Shown here: positions 1 to 5,817 of the stretch, piece by piece
How the letters are laid out: each line of letters opens with the position of its first letter
Numbering within the stretch: the first letter of the stretch is position 1
NCBI GenBank assembly: GCA_028873275.1
Contig: JAGWLJ010000060.1
Coordinates: forward strand, 1-7,486
Direction of reading: 5' to 3'
Origin: Pseudomonadota bacterium
GTDB taxonomy: Bacteria > Pseudomonadota > Alphaproteobacteria > Rickettsiales > SXRF01
Length of the DNA: 7,486 bases
Made by a program: the position numbers and the translations under genes
The notes under the pieces: generated by a model
The model's database searches: none
What the model saw: the letters and a program-made list of their open reading frames with translations, nothing else
Told to the model about the DNA's origin: nothing

Positions 1-484
1 TGCGGAGATCGATGAAGTGCCATCCAAAACCGAGCTTCCCGATAAATACGCGCTGCGCATGGCGCAGGGCAAAGCCGCCGTTGTTGCTGCAAAGCATCTC
101 GATGCCATCGTGCTGGCCGCTGACACGGTGGTAGCCTGCGGACGGCGCATCCTGCCCAAGGCGGAAGACGAAAAGACGGCGCGGCAATGTCTGACGCTGC
201 TATCCGGCCGGCGGCATCGCGTCTACACTGCCGTCTGCGTTGCACATAAAGAAACGTCGCGCAGCAAGCTGGTCATGACCCAGGTGCGCTTCCCGCGCCT
301 GTCTGTGAAAGATATCAACGCTTATATCGCGTCCGGCGAATGGCATGGCAAGGCCGGCGGCTACGCCATTCAGGGCAAGGCGGAAACCTTCATCCCCTGG
401 ATCAGCGGCTCGTATTCCAATGTCGTCGGCCTGCCGCTGATGGAGACAGCGCAGATGCTTAAGGCAGCGGGGTACGCATGGTAG
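1..484 (+). CDS. maf: Maf-family nucleoside triphosphate pyrophosphatase, 3' part (5' end outside window)
   Basis: The reading frame is open from base 2, so the true start lies upstream and 160 C-terminal codons are visible. Maf proteins hydrolyse non-canonical or surplus nucleoside triphosphates to monophosphate and pyrophosphate in the cytosol. Family hallmarks seen here are AADTVV (Asp codon at 122-124, the conserved metal/catalytic region), the following GRRILPKAED stretch, LLSGRRHRVYTAV, GKAGGYAIQG and the C-terminal SYSNVVGLPLMET. The protein ends shortly after that motif, as Maf proteins normally do, so the 3' end looks intact. The stop codon overlaps the start of the next gene by 7 nt (ATGGTAG), implying a shared transcript and coupled translation. 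Family assignment is firm. Which nucleotides it prefers (dTTP/UTP as in YhdE, or m7GTP as in YceF) cannot be settled from the part shown. Confidence 0.93.
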   Translation, partial: AEIDEVPSKTELPDKYALRMAQGKAAVVAAKHLDAIVLAADTVVACGRRILPKAEDEKTARQCLTLLSGRRHRVYTAVCVAHKETSRSKLVMTQVRFPRLSVKDINAYIASGEWHGKAGGYAIQGKAETFIPWISGSYSNVVGLPLMETAQMLKAAGYAW

Positions 485-2007
485 CCCACGTCAAAACCGT
501 CGCCTTCGAGGGCATCGAGGTCACGCCGGTGGACGTGCAGGTGCAGATGGTTTCCGGCCTGCCGCATTTCGCTATCGTCGGCCTGCCGGATAAGGCGGTG
601 GGCGAATCGAAGGAGCGTGTGCGCGCCGCCATTCATGCGCTGGGGCTGGCGCTGCCCGCCAAGCGCATTATCGTCAATCTCGCCCCGGCTGATCTGCTGA
701 AAGAAGGCAGCCATTTCGACCTCCCGATCGCTATCGGATTGCTCATGGGCATGGGCGTGCTGCCAGCCGAGGAGATGGAGAACTACGTCATGCTGGGCGA
801 GCTTTCGCTCGACGGCGCGCTGCTGCCGGTCAACGGCGTACTGCCTGCCGCCATTCACGCGCTGGAGCGGGAAGCGGGACTTATCTGCCCGCAAGGCTCG
901 GGCGGCGAGGCGGCGTGGTCGGGGCTGGAGAGCATTCTGGCACCATCATCGCTCCTGTCGCTGATCAACCATTTCAAGGGCACGCAGGTGCTTTCAAAGC
1001 CGGAATGCGAAGCCCGTGAGGAGCTGCGCCGCTTCACCGATATGCGGGAAATCCGCGGCCAGCACGTGGCGCGGCGCGCGCTGGAAGTAGCAGCGGCCGG
1101 AGGGCACAATCTGCTGATGGTGGGCCCGCCCGGCGCAGGCAAGTCGATGCTTGCCTCCTGCCTGCCAGGAATATTGCCGCCGCTCGATGCGAAGGAGATT
1201 CTGGAAGCCAGCATGGTGGCAAGCATTGCCGGAAAACTGGAAGGTGGCCAGCTCAGCCAGCACCGCCCCTTCCGCGACCCGCACCATTCCAGCTCGATGG
1301 CGGCGATGGTCGGCGGCGGCAAGCGCGCGCTGCCGGGCGAGATTTCGCTGGCGCATCACGGCGTACTCTTTCTCGACGAATTACCGGAGTTCCCGCGCCA
1401 GGTGCTGGAATCCATGCGCCAGCCACTGGAGACCGGCAGGATCACCGTCTCGCGTGCCGAGGCGCATGTCACCTATCCGGCGCGGTTTCAATTGATCGCG
1501 GCGATGAATCCCTGCCGCTGCGGCTATCTCGACGATGCCCAGCGCGCCTGCAACAAGGCGCCGCGCTGCGCCGTCGAATACCAGTCCAAAATCTCCGGTC
1601 CGCTGTTCGATCGCTTCGACATGGCCATCGACGTGCCGGAAGTGCCGACGCTCGACATGCTGGCACAGGGCAGCGGAGAATCCAGCGAGCGCGTGGCAAG
1701 CCGCGTGGCCACCGCACGCGCGATACAAAAAACACGCTTTGCCTCCCTCGGCCTTCCCTGCCGCATCAACGCCGAGCTTTACGGCGATACGCTGCATGAC
1801 GTCGCCGCTCCCGACGCCAAGGGCAGGCAATTGCTGGAGCAGGCCACCGAACAGCTCAGGCTTTCCATGCGCGGCTACACGCGCGTGCTGCGCGTGGCGC
1901 GCACCATCGCCGATCTTGAGAACAGCGAAGCCATCGGCCAGCCACATATCGCCGAGGCGCTGTCGTATCGCCAGATGCAGTTCGGCCGGGCGCTGGAAGA
2001 AGTTTAA
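478..2007 (+). CDS. comM: ComM/YifB Mg-chelatase-like AAA+ ATPase
   Basis: This 509-residue protein is a full-length YifB/ComM family member. ComM homologues act as hexameric branch-migration helicases that help integrate incoming DNA during natural transformation; the gene is also common in species not known to be competent. Residues about 1-175 form the Lon-protease-like domain (start VKTVAFEGIEV, then SGLPHFAIVGLPDKAV, and LGELSLDG). The AAA+ core follows, with Walker A GPPGAGKS at 216-223, RPFRDPHHS at 263-271, Walker B LFLDE at 297-301 and SGPLFDRFD at 373-381. Between them MNPCRCGY (343-350), with Cys at 346, 348, 358 and 364, is the family's cysteine cluster. The Mg-chelatase C-terminal helical domain occupies about 400-500. 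No motif is missing. The ATG at 478 overlaps the end of maf and gives the canonical N-terminus. I see no strong Shine-Dalgarno sequence, which fits translational coupling. The product is certain at family level; a competence role in this organism is inference. Confidence 0.95.
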   Translation: MVAHVKTVAFEGIEVTPVDVQVQMVSGLPHFAIVGLPDKAVGESKERVRAAIHALGLALPAKRIIVNLAPADLLKEGSHFDLPIAIGLLMGMGVLPAEEMENYVMLGELSLDGALLPVNGVLPAAIHALEREAGLICPQGSGGEAAWSGLESILAPSSLLSLINHFKGTQVLSKPECEAREELRRFTDMREIRGQHVARRALEVAAAGGHNLLMVGPPGAGKSMLASCLPGILPPLDAKEILEASMVASIAGKLEGGQLSQHRPFRDPHHSSSMAAMVGGGKRALPGEISLAHHGVLFLDELPEFPRQVLESMRQPLETGRITVSRAEAHVTYPARFQLIAAMNPCRCGYLDDAQRACNKAPRCAVEYQSKISGPLFDRFDMAIDVPEVPTLDMLAQGSGESSERVASRVATARAIQKTRFASLGLPCRINAELYGDTLHDVAAPDAKGRQLLEQATEQLRLSMRGYTRVLRVARTIADLENSEAIGQPHIAEALSYRQMQFGRALEEV

Positions 2008-2127
2008 AAAATCCGCTTAAGCGACGCTTTCATTCCCATTTAATTCCCTGACGCCAGCAAAGATACGGCATTCCTATCGCGGCTGGCATACAGTGAAATT
2101 AGTCTTCACAGCAAAAGGAGAAGTGTT

Positions 2128-2361
2128 ATGGCATCGAATCAGGGTCGCGGTTCTCAGGGTTCTCAGCAGGGCACCTCACGTCAAAGCGGTCAGAGCAGCA
2201 GTTATAGCGGTTCGGGTTCCCGCTCCGGCCCGAAAGAAAATCTGTCGGAAGCTGCAAAGGAAATGCGTAGCGGCAATCCGCAGGAACGCAGGGAAGGTGC
2301 GCATATACTGGGTCAGGCCGGCGGCCACCAGAGCCACAAAAATGATCCGGGGCGCAAGTGA
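2128..2361 (+). CDS. Small Gly/Ser/Gln-rich protein with KGG-like stress motif
   Basis: This is a short gene of 77 codons with a strong ribosome binding site (AAGGAG at 2115-2120, 7 nt before the ATG). Residues about 3-34 are almost entirely Gly, Ser, Gln, Arg and Asn, so this part is probably disordered. Residues 50-70 (NPQERREGAHILGQAGGHQS, then H) resemble the KGG repeat of bacterial stress-induced proteins such as E. coli YciG and YmdF, whose pattern is roughly P-x-x-R-R-E-x-A-x-x-G-x-x-G-G-x-x-S. Here the match is partial: the KGG itself reads AGG. There is no signal peptide or membrane segment. The gene stands alone between comM and the convergent thiL, is followed by hairpins and a terminator, and so appears to be its own transcription unit. 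The alternative frame at 2093-2383 lacks a ribosome binding site and looks like a shadow. It is a real gene with good probability; the stress link is inference. Confidence 0.75.
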   Translation: MASNQGRGSQGSQQGTSRQSGQSSSYSGSGSRSGPKENLSEAAKEMRSGNPQERREGAHILGQAGGHQSHKNDPGRK

Positions 2362-2366
2362 TCGGG

Positions 2367-2386
2367 CAATCAGCAGCGACTGATTG
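2367..2386 (+). other. Short hairpin just after the small gene
   Basis: CAATCAG (2367-2373) and CTGATTG (2380-2386) form a perfect 7-bp inverted repeat around a 6-nt loop, beginning 6 nt after the stop of the small gene. It has no T-run, so on its own it is not a rho-independent terminator. Together with the next hairpin it may protect the 3' end of the message. This is visible in sequence; the role is inferred. Confidence 0.5.
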
Positions 2387-2392
2387 ATCCGT

Positions 2393-2424
2393 AAGGCCTC
2401 GAGGGGCTTCTCTTGAGGCCTTTT
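2393..2424 (+). terminator. Rho-independent terminator of the small gene (convergent with thiL)
   Basis: AAGGCCTC (2393-2400) pairs perfectly with GAGGCCTT (2415-2422). Further weak pairs (GAG with CTT, one of them G-T) can extend the stem inward. The + strand continues as TTTTATTT (2421-2428), giving the U-rich tail. On the - strand only two T residues follow the stem, so it should work mainly for the + strand gene. It ends at the stop codon of the oppositely oriented thiL (2427-2429) and may also limit read-through between the two converging units. Confidence 0.78.
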
Positions 2425-2426
2425 AT

Positions 2427-3398
2427 TTAAGAGAAATGCCGGAAGCCCCCGTACTTTATTTTCAGCGGATGTCCTTGTCCGTCCAGCACCTGCACGCCGC
2501 GCTTATCACCCATGTTGCCGATCTTCGTCAGCGACAATGAGAGTTCACTCGCCAACCGGCCGATAGCGCCATGTTTCTCCGGCGCCGCGGTGAACAACAA
2601 CTCGTAATCGTCGCCGCCGCCCAGCACGGCATCCCATAATTTTTCATCGTGCCAAATGCATTGCGCCGCCGCTTGCGACAGCGGCAACGTTTCGCGATGA
2701 ATCACCGCCCCGACGCTCGACGCTTCGCAGATATGCCCCAAATCCTGCACCAGCCCGTCCGAGATATCCATGCAGGCGCTGGCGATACCGATCAGTTTTT
2801 GCCCCAGCGCCAATCGGGGCTGAGGAATGAAATAGCGGTGTTTCAATTCGTCATTCCCGCGAAGGCAGGAATCCAGTTTATTTTGCAGCAGCGCCAGCCC
2901 CAACGCGCTGTCACCTAATGTTCCCGATACATAAATATCGTCTCCTGCCCTCGCCCCGCTGCGCCTGAGCGCTTTGTCCGTCGGCACAACGCCAAGCACC
3001 GTCGCTGATAAGGACAGCGTCCCCTGCGTGGCACTGGTGTCGCCGCCCGCCAGGTCAATGCCGAACGTTGCCTGATCCTCGCGTAATCCCTCGGTAAATC
3101 GCTTTATCCACCCTTCATCAACGAAAGAAGGCAGCAGCAGTGCCAGAAAATAGCACAGCGGCACAGCGCCCATGGCTGCCATGTCGGACAGGTTGACGCG
3201 CAGCAGCTTCCTGGCAATCAACGCCGGATCCTCATCGCCGATGAAATGCACGCCTTGGCTGATGGCATCTTTCGTCACCACCAACTCATGGCCGGCCGGA
3301 ACGGCCATCACTGCCGCATCGTCGGTCAGATTCAGGCTGCCGGGAAAATTTTTTGCCAGCGGTCGAAAATAACGCGCGATGAGGTCGAACTCATCCAT
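2427..3398 (-). CDS. thiL: Thiamine-monophosphate kinase ThiL
   Basis: ThiL phosphorylates thiamine monophosphate with ATP to give thiamine diphosphate, the last step of cofactor synthesis, in the cytosol. The 323-residue length is normal. Family motifs appear in order: LTDDAAV (24-30), VTKDAISQGVHF (41-52), VNLSDMAAMGA (68-78), AGGDTS (117-122), YVSGTLGDSALGLALLQ (156-172), MDISDGLVQDL (210-220) and GGDDYELLF (261-269). These cover the metal- and nucleotide-binding aspartates and the substrate site. The ATG at 3398 gives the usual short N-terminus (MDEFDLI) and overlaps the nusB stop by 8 nt, the common nusB-thiL arrangement, so translation is probably coupled; it is the last gene of the operon. 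Residues 175-184 (LDSCLRGNDE), in the linker between the two domains, are encoded by a palindromic repeat described in its own entry. All catalytic motifs lie outside that linker, so the enzyme is probably active. Confidence 0.96.
   Translation of the reverse strand: MDEFDLIARYFRPLAKNFPGSLNLTDDAAVMAVPAGHELVVTKDAISQGVHFIGDEDPALIARKLLRVNLSDMAAMGAVPLCYFLALLLPSFVDEGWIKRFTEGLREDQATFGIDLAGGDTSATQGTLSLSATVLGVVPTDKALRRSGARAGDDIYVSGTLGDSALGLALLQNKLDSCLRGNDELKHRYFIPQPRLALGQKLIGIASACMDISDGLVQDLGHICEASSVGAVIHRETLPLSQAAAQCIWHDEKLWDAVLGGGDDYELLFTAAPEKHGAIGRLASELSLSLTKIGNMGDKRGVQVLDGQGHPLKIKYGGFRHFS
2849..2877 (-). repeat. Dispersed palindromic repeat inside thiL (LDSRLRGND / VIPAKAGIQ type)
   Basis: The + strand reads CGTCATTCCCGCGAAGGCAG then GAATCCAGT. 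ATTCCCGC (2853-2860) and GCAGGAAT (2865-2872) form an 8-bp stem with one C-A mismatch and a GAAG loop. From memory, this matches a dispersed repeat frequent in proteobacterial genomes whose six-frame translations give peptides such as LDSRLRGND and VIPAKAGIQ; here the two strands give LDSCLRGND and VIPAKAGIQ. It is in frame within thiL, encoding residues 175-184 with no stop or frameshift. Only this copy is in the window. The motif match is strong; that it arrived by insertion is inference. Confidence 0.8.
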
Positions 3399-3861
3399 GC
3401 GCCAGCTGGCTTAAGCAACCATGTACAAAATTTACCTCGTCATCAGCAAAGAAACTGCGCGTCAGGCGCGTATATTCATCAATGACGATTTTGGGACTGA
3501 TTTCCTTACCGAAGCGCAACTCAAAAATTGCGCACTGCAATATGGCGACCATGAGCGGGCTCATGCGCGCGCGCGTCCAGCCGACTTTGAGCGCACTGTC
3601 GAGCAGCGCATCGATTTCCACCTGCCGGTCGGCCACTCCCGCCAGCAGCGCTTCTGCCAGCTTGTAATTGGGTTCCACTGGCTGGCCCACGGTCAGCTTC
3701 TGCTCGTCGCGGTTGTCCGCCAGCCGTGCTTTCAGCGCATTGATCCGCTGCGTGGGCGCCAGCGCTTCCTTATTCACCGCCGCCGTATACAGGCATTGCG
3801 CGGCCGCCATGCGCGCCGCCGCTTTCTTCTGCAGGGAAGGATTAAGCCTGGCTTCGCTCAT
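3391..3861 (-). CDS. nusB: Transcription antitermination factor NusB
   Basis: NusB binds boxA RNA together with ribosomal protein S10 (NusE) and supports antitermination on rRNA operons. The protein is 156 residues, all-helical in character and without membrane segments. Family features are the N-terminal AARMAAAQCLYTA (15-27), with the usual Ala/Arg-rich RNA-binding start and the Q-x-LY motif, then the C-terminal core MSPLMVAILQCAIFELRF (100-117), SPKIVIDEYTRLTRSF (122-137) and VNFVHG (143-148). The last motif is usually FVNG; the His in place of Asn is a mild deviation. The ATG at 3861 overlaps the ribH stop by 4 nt (ATGA), and the end overlaps thiL by 8 nt. Its place directly after ribH and before thiL is a widespread bacterial gene order. 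The call is secure from motifs and context, though the sequence is fairly divergent. Confidence 0.93.
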   Translation of the reverse strand: MSEARLNPSLQKKAAARMAAAQCLYTAAVNKEALAPTQRINALKARLADNRDEQKLTVGQPVEPNYKLAEALLAGVADRQVEIDALLDSALKVGWTRARMSPLMVAILQCAIFELRFGKEISPKIVIDEYTRLTRSFFADDEVNFVHGCLSQLAHG

Positions 3862-4289
3862 GGTTCGGCCCCGAAGCGGCGCTTGATCTCGATCATGCGT
3901 AGGCAGGCTTCCGCCGCATCGCGGCCCTTATTGCCCTGTTTGACGTTGGCGCGCACTTTCGCCTGCTCCATATTTTCTACCGTAAGAATTCCATAGCCGA
4001 TGGCTGCCTCCTGATGAATCGCCAGATCCATCAGCCCGCGCGCACTCTCGGTACAAACGTAATCGTAATGCGTTGTCTCTCCGCGAATCACGCAGCCCAG
4101 CGCGATGAACCCGTCATATTTCTGGTCGAAGAGCGCGAAGCGCAGGGCCGCTGGAATCTCAAACGCGCCGGGAACAGTGATTTCCTCATGCGTGGCATCC
4201 GCCATCAGGAGTGCCGCCTTGGCTCCCCTGGAAAGCTCATCGCTGATTTCAGGATAGAAACGCGAGGTAATGATTAAAACATGCGTCAT
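3858..4289 (-). CDS. ribH: 6,7-dimethyl-8-ribityllumazine synthase RibH
   Basis: Lumazine synthase condenses 5-amino-6-ribitylaminouracil with 3,4-dihydroxy-2-butanone 4-phosphate, the penultimate riboflavin step, usually as a pentamer or a 60-mer shell. The 143-residue product shows THVLIITSRFYPEIS at the start (2-16), VPGAFEIPAA (39-48), GCVIRGETTHYDYV (65-78, with the active-site His74), GYGILTVENMEQA (98-110) and a basic C-terminal helix ending KRRFGAEP. The open frame runs on upstream to 4727, but that extension lies inside ribB and has no family similarity. The ATG at 4289 gives the proper N-terminus, is preceded by GAGAG in SD position, and overlaps the ribB stop as ATGA. The stop overlaps the nusB start the same way. 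Its substrates come from RibBX and, after dephosphorylation, from RibD, both in this operon; its product goes to RibE. Confidence 0.96.
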   Translation of the reverse strand: MTHVLIITSRFYPEISDELSRGAKAALLMADATHEEITVPGAFEIPAALRFALFDQKYDGFIALGCVIRGETTHYDYVCTESARGLMDLAIHQEAAIGYGILTVENMEQAKVRANVKQGNKGRDAAEACLRMIEIKRRFGAEP

Positions 4290-5395
4290 ATGTTGCTCTC
4301 GATTGCCTGATAGCCCTTGATAGTCAGCCCGTAGCCCTCCAGCCCGATCACGGCGCGCTTGGAGTTGGACAGCAATACCATGTCGCGCACGCCCAGATCG
4401 AGCAGTATCTGCGCGCCGATACCGTAATCGCGCAGGTCCATCGGCGAAAGCGGCGGCTCGCCCGCCTTCAGGCGCAGCCGGTCGGAGACCGAGGTGCGAA
4501 TGGGCTCGCGGATCAGCACGATGACGCCACTGCCGGCCTGCGCGATCCGTTCCATGGCCGACTGCAGCAGGCTGCTTCCATGCGGCATCTCGCCCAGCAT
4601 GTCGGACAACAGGTTCAACGAATGCATGCGCACCAGCACTGGCGAGGCGGCGCCGATATCTCCTTTTACCAGCGCAATGTGCTCGGAATACTCGATGGTG
4701 CTGGTATAGACAATCATTCGGAAACATCCGCCGAACCGGCTGTCGAAATCGCTTTCGATAACGCGGCTGACCAGCTTCTCCGAGCGGCGGCGGGAGGAAA
4801 TCAGATCGGCGATGGTACCGATTTTGAGCCCATGCTCCTGCGCGAATTTTACCAAATCGGGCAACCGGGCCATAGTACCGTCATCATTCATGATTTCACA
4901 GATGACACCGGCAGGATTGAGCCCTGCCAGCCGTGCGATGTCGACGGCCGCCTCGGTATGCCCGGCGCGCACCAGCACACCGCCATCCTTGGCTACCAAC
5001 GGAAAGACATGCCCCGGCGACATGATGTCGCGCGCCGTTTTCGAAGGATCGATTGCCACCTGAATCGTATGCGCCCGGTCATGCGCCGAGATGCCAGTCG
5101 TCACGCCCTCGCGCGCTTCGATGGACACCGTGAAAGCCGTCTGGTGCCGGGAATTATTCTCCCGCGACATCAGGTTGAGCCCCAGCTGATCGACACGCTC
5201 GCGCGGCAGCGCCAGGCAAATCAGCCCGCGCCCGTGCTTGGCCATGAAATTGATCGCCTCGGGTGTCGCGAACTGCGCCGGGATGATAAGATCGCCTTCG
5301 TTCTCGCGCGCCTCGTCATCGACGAGGATGAACATGCGCCCCTCGCGGGCGTCCTCGATAATGGCGTCGATGGGGGAAAGGTGGGAATGGGGCAT
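4286..5395 (-). CDS. ribB: 3,4-dihydroxy-2-butanone 4-phosphate synthase with degenerate RibA-like domain (RibBX type)
   Basis: The N-terminal domain (about 7-200) is an intact DHBP synthase, which converts ribulose 5-phosphate to 3,4-dihydroxy-2-butanone 4-phosphate and formate. Its acidic loop DDEARENEGDLI (26-37), HGRGLICLALP (54-64), SPGHVFPLVAKDGGVLVRAG (126-145) leading into HTEAAVD (146-152) with His146, and EIMNDDGTMARL (167-178) are all present. The C-terminal domain (about 205-365) follows the GTP cyclohydrolase II fold but has lost its chemistry: where active RibA has a C-x-x-GD...C-D-C-G zinc site after the V-R-x-H-S motif, this protein reads VRMHSLNLLSD and then GEMPHGSS (255-275), with no Cys, and the RQEGRGIG loop is replaced by IREPIRTS (295-302). 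This resembles the RibBX variant described in Proteobacteria. The ATG at 5395 lies 2 nt after the upstream stop, with no clear SD. The ribB function is secure; lack of cyclohydrolase activity is a strong inference. Confidence 0.94.
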   Translation of the reverse strand: MPHSHLSPIDAIIEDAREGRMFILVDDEARENEGDLIIPAQFATPEAINFMAKHGRGLICLALPRERVDQLGLNLMSRENNSRHQTAFTVSIEAREGVTTGISAHDRAHTIQVAIDPSKTARDIMSPGHVFPLVAKDGGVLVRAGHTEAAVDIARLAGLNPAGVICEIMNDDGTMARLPDLVKFAQEHGLKIGTIADLISSRRRSEKLVSRVIESDFDSRFGGCFRMIVYTSTIEYSEHIALVKGDIGAASPVLVRMHSLNLLSDMLGEMPHGSSLLQSAMERIAQAGSGVIVLIREPIRTSVSDRLRLKAGEPPLSPMDLRDYGIGAQILLDLGVRDMVLLSNSKRAVIGLEGYGLTIKGYQAIESNI

Positions 5396-5397
5396 GA

Positions 5398-5817
5398 TTA
5401 GCGCTCGAGAGATTGCTTATGTTCAGGATGAAGTTCAAGATAAGCAGCCTTGGCTGCTCTGTATCCCGCAAGCAGCACGGGAGCTTCCAGGCGTTGAATA
5501 TCATCCCGTTCGCCTCTTTGCAGGCAGTTATTGATTCCTTCATCGAAAACCGCTGGATTTCCAAGCGCCACACAGGCGCTTATATTCATAAATAATGCTA
5601 TAGCGGCATTACTGATAATAACCTGAATCTCTTCAGGCACGGTTTCCGATTCTGATTTCCTAGGAGCAAACTCCTCTTCGTAGACACTGCCGGTATATTT
5701 TTCTCCAACCATTCCAGCCCAATCGGGAGAAACGGCATTGCGGGCTTTGTTAAAAGCCTGAAGCATGGCACGGTAGCCGATAGCCTGTAGCTTTTCTATT
5801 TCTTCTTCCTGCGTCAT
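5398..5817 (-). CDS. Hypothetical protein inside the riboflavin operon
   Basis: I do not recognise this 139-residue protein. It begins MTQEEEIEKLQAIGYRAMLQ, is rich in Glu and Ala, and looks soluble and mostly helical. A moderately hydrophobic stretch at 65-87 (IQVIISNAAIALFMNISACV and onward) contains several polar residues, so it reads as a buried or amphipathic helix more than a membrane span. It has no signal peptide, no repeated Cys/His metal motif and no nucleotide-binding loop. I chose the ATG at 5817 because it forms an ATGA overlap with the ribE stop and has GGGAAAG upstream; a longer frame to 5922 would lie wholly within ribE. Its stop is 2 nt before the ribB start. A hand count gives about 48% GC against roughly 60% in sampled flanking sequence, suggesting later arrival or relaxed constraint. 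A flavin-related role is possible from position alone and is unproven. Confidence 0.72.
   Translation of the reverse strand: MTQEEEIEKLQAIGYRAMLQAFNKARNAVSPDWAGMVGEKYTGSVYEEEFAPRKSESETVPEEIQVIISNAAIALFMNISACVALGNPAVFDEGINNCLQRGERDDIQRLEAPVLLAGYRAAKAAYLELHPEHKQSLER

Noticed and set aside
2014..2030. CGCTTAAGCG palindrome after comM as a terminator
   Set aside because: The stem could have only three or four pairs and is not followed by a solid T-run; I would not call it a terminator.
2093..2383. Alternative 96-codon frame over the small gene
   Set aside because: It has no ribosome binding site and its Arg/Val/Ala-rich content is typical of a shifted frame. The 2128-2361 frame has AAGGAG at ideal spacing and a family-like motif.
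2649..2918. + strand open frame containing VIPAKAGIQ opposite thiL
   Set aside because: The peptide is simply the other-strand translation of the palindromic repeat; the rest of the frame has no gene-like features.
4290..4727. Upstream extension of the ribH reading frame, which would give a 289-residue fusion
   Set aside because: The extra 146 residues lie in another frame of ribB, are Arg/Ala-rich and unlike any lumazine synthase. The ATG at 4289 gives the normal N-terminus and an ATGA overlap with ribB.
4580..5401. Long + strand open frame opposite ribB (273 codons)
   Set aside because: The antisense frame is open because of high-GC codon bias; its composition is His/Arg/Asp-rich without recognisable motifs, and ribB on the other strand is certain.
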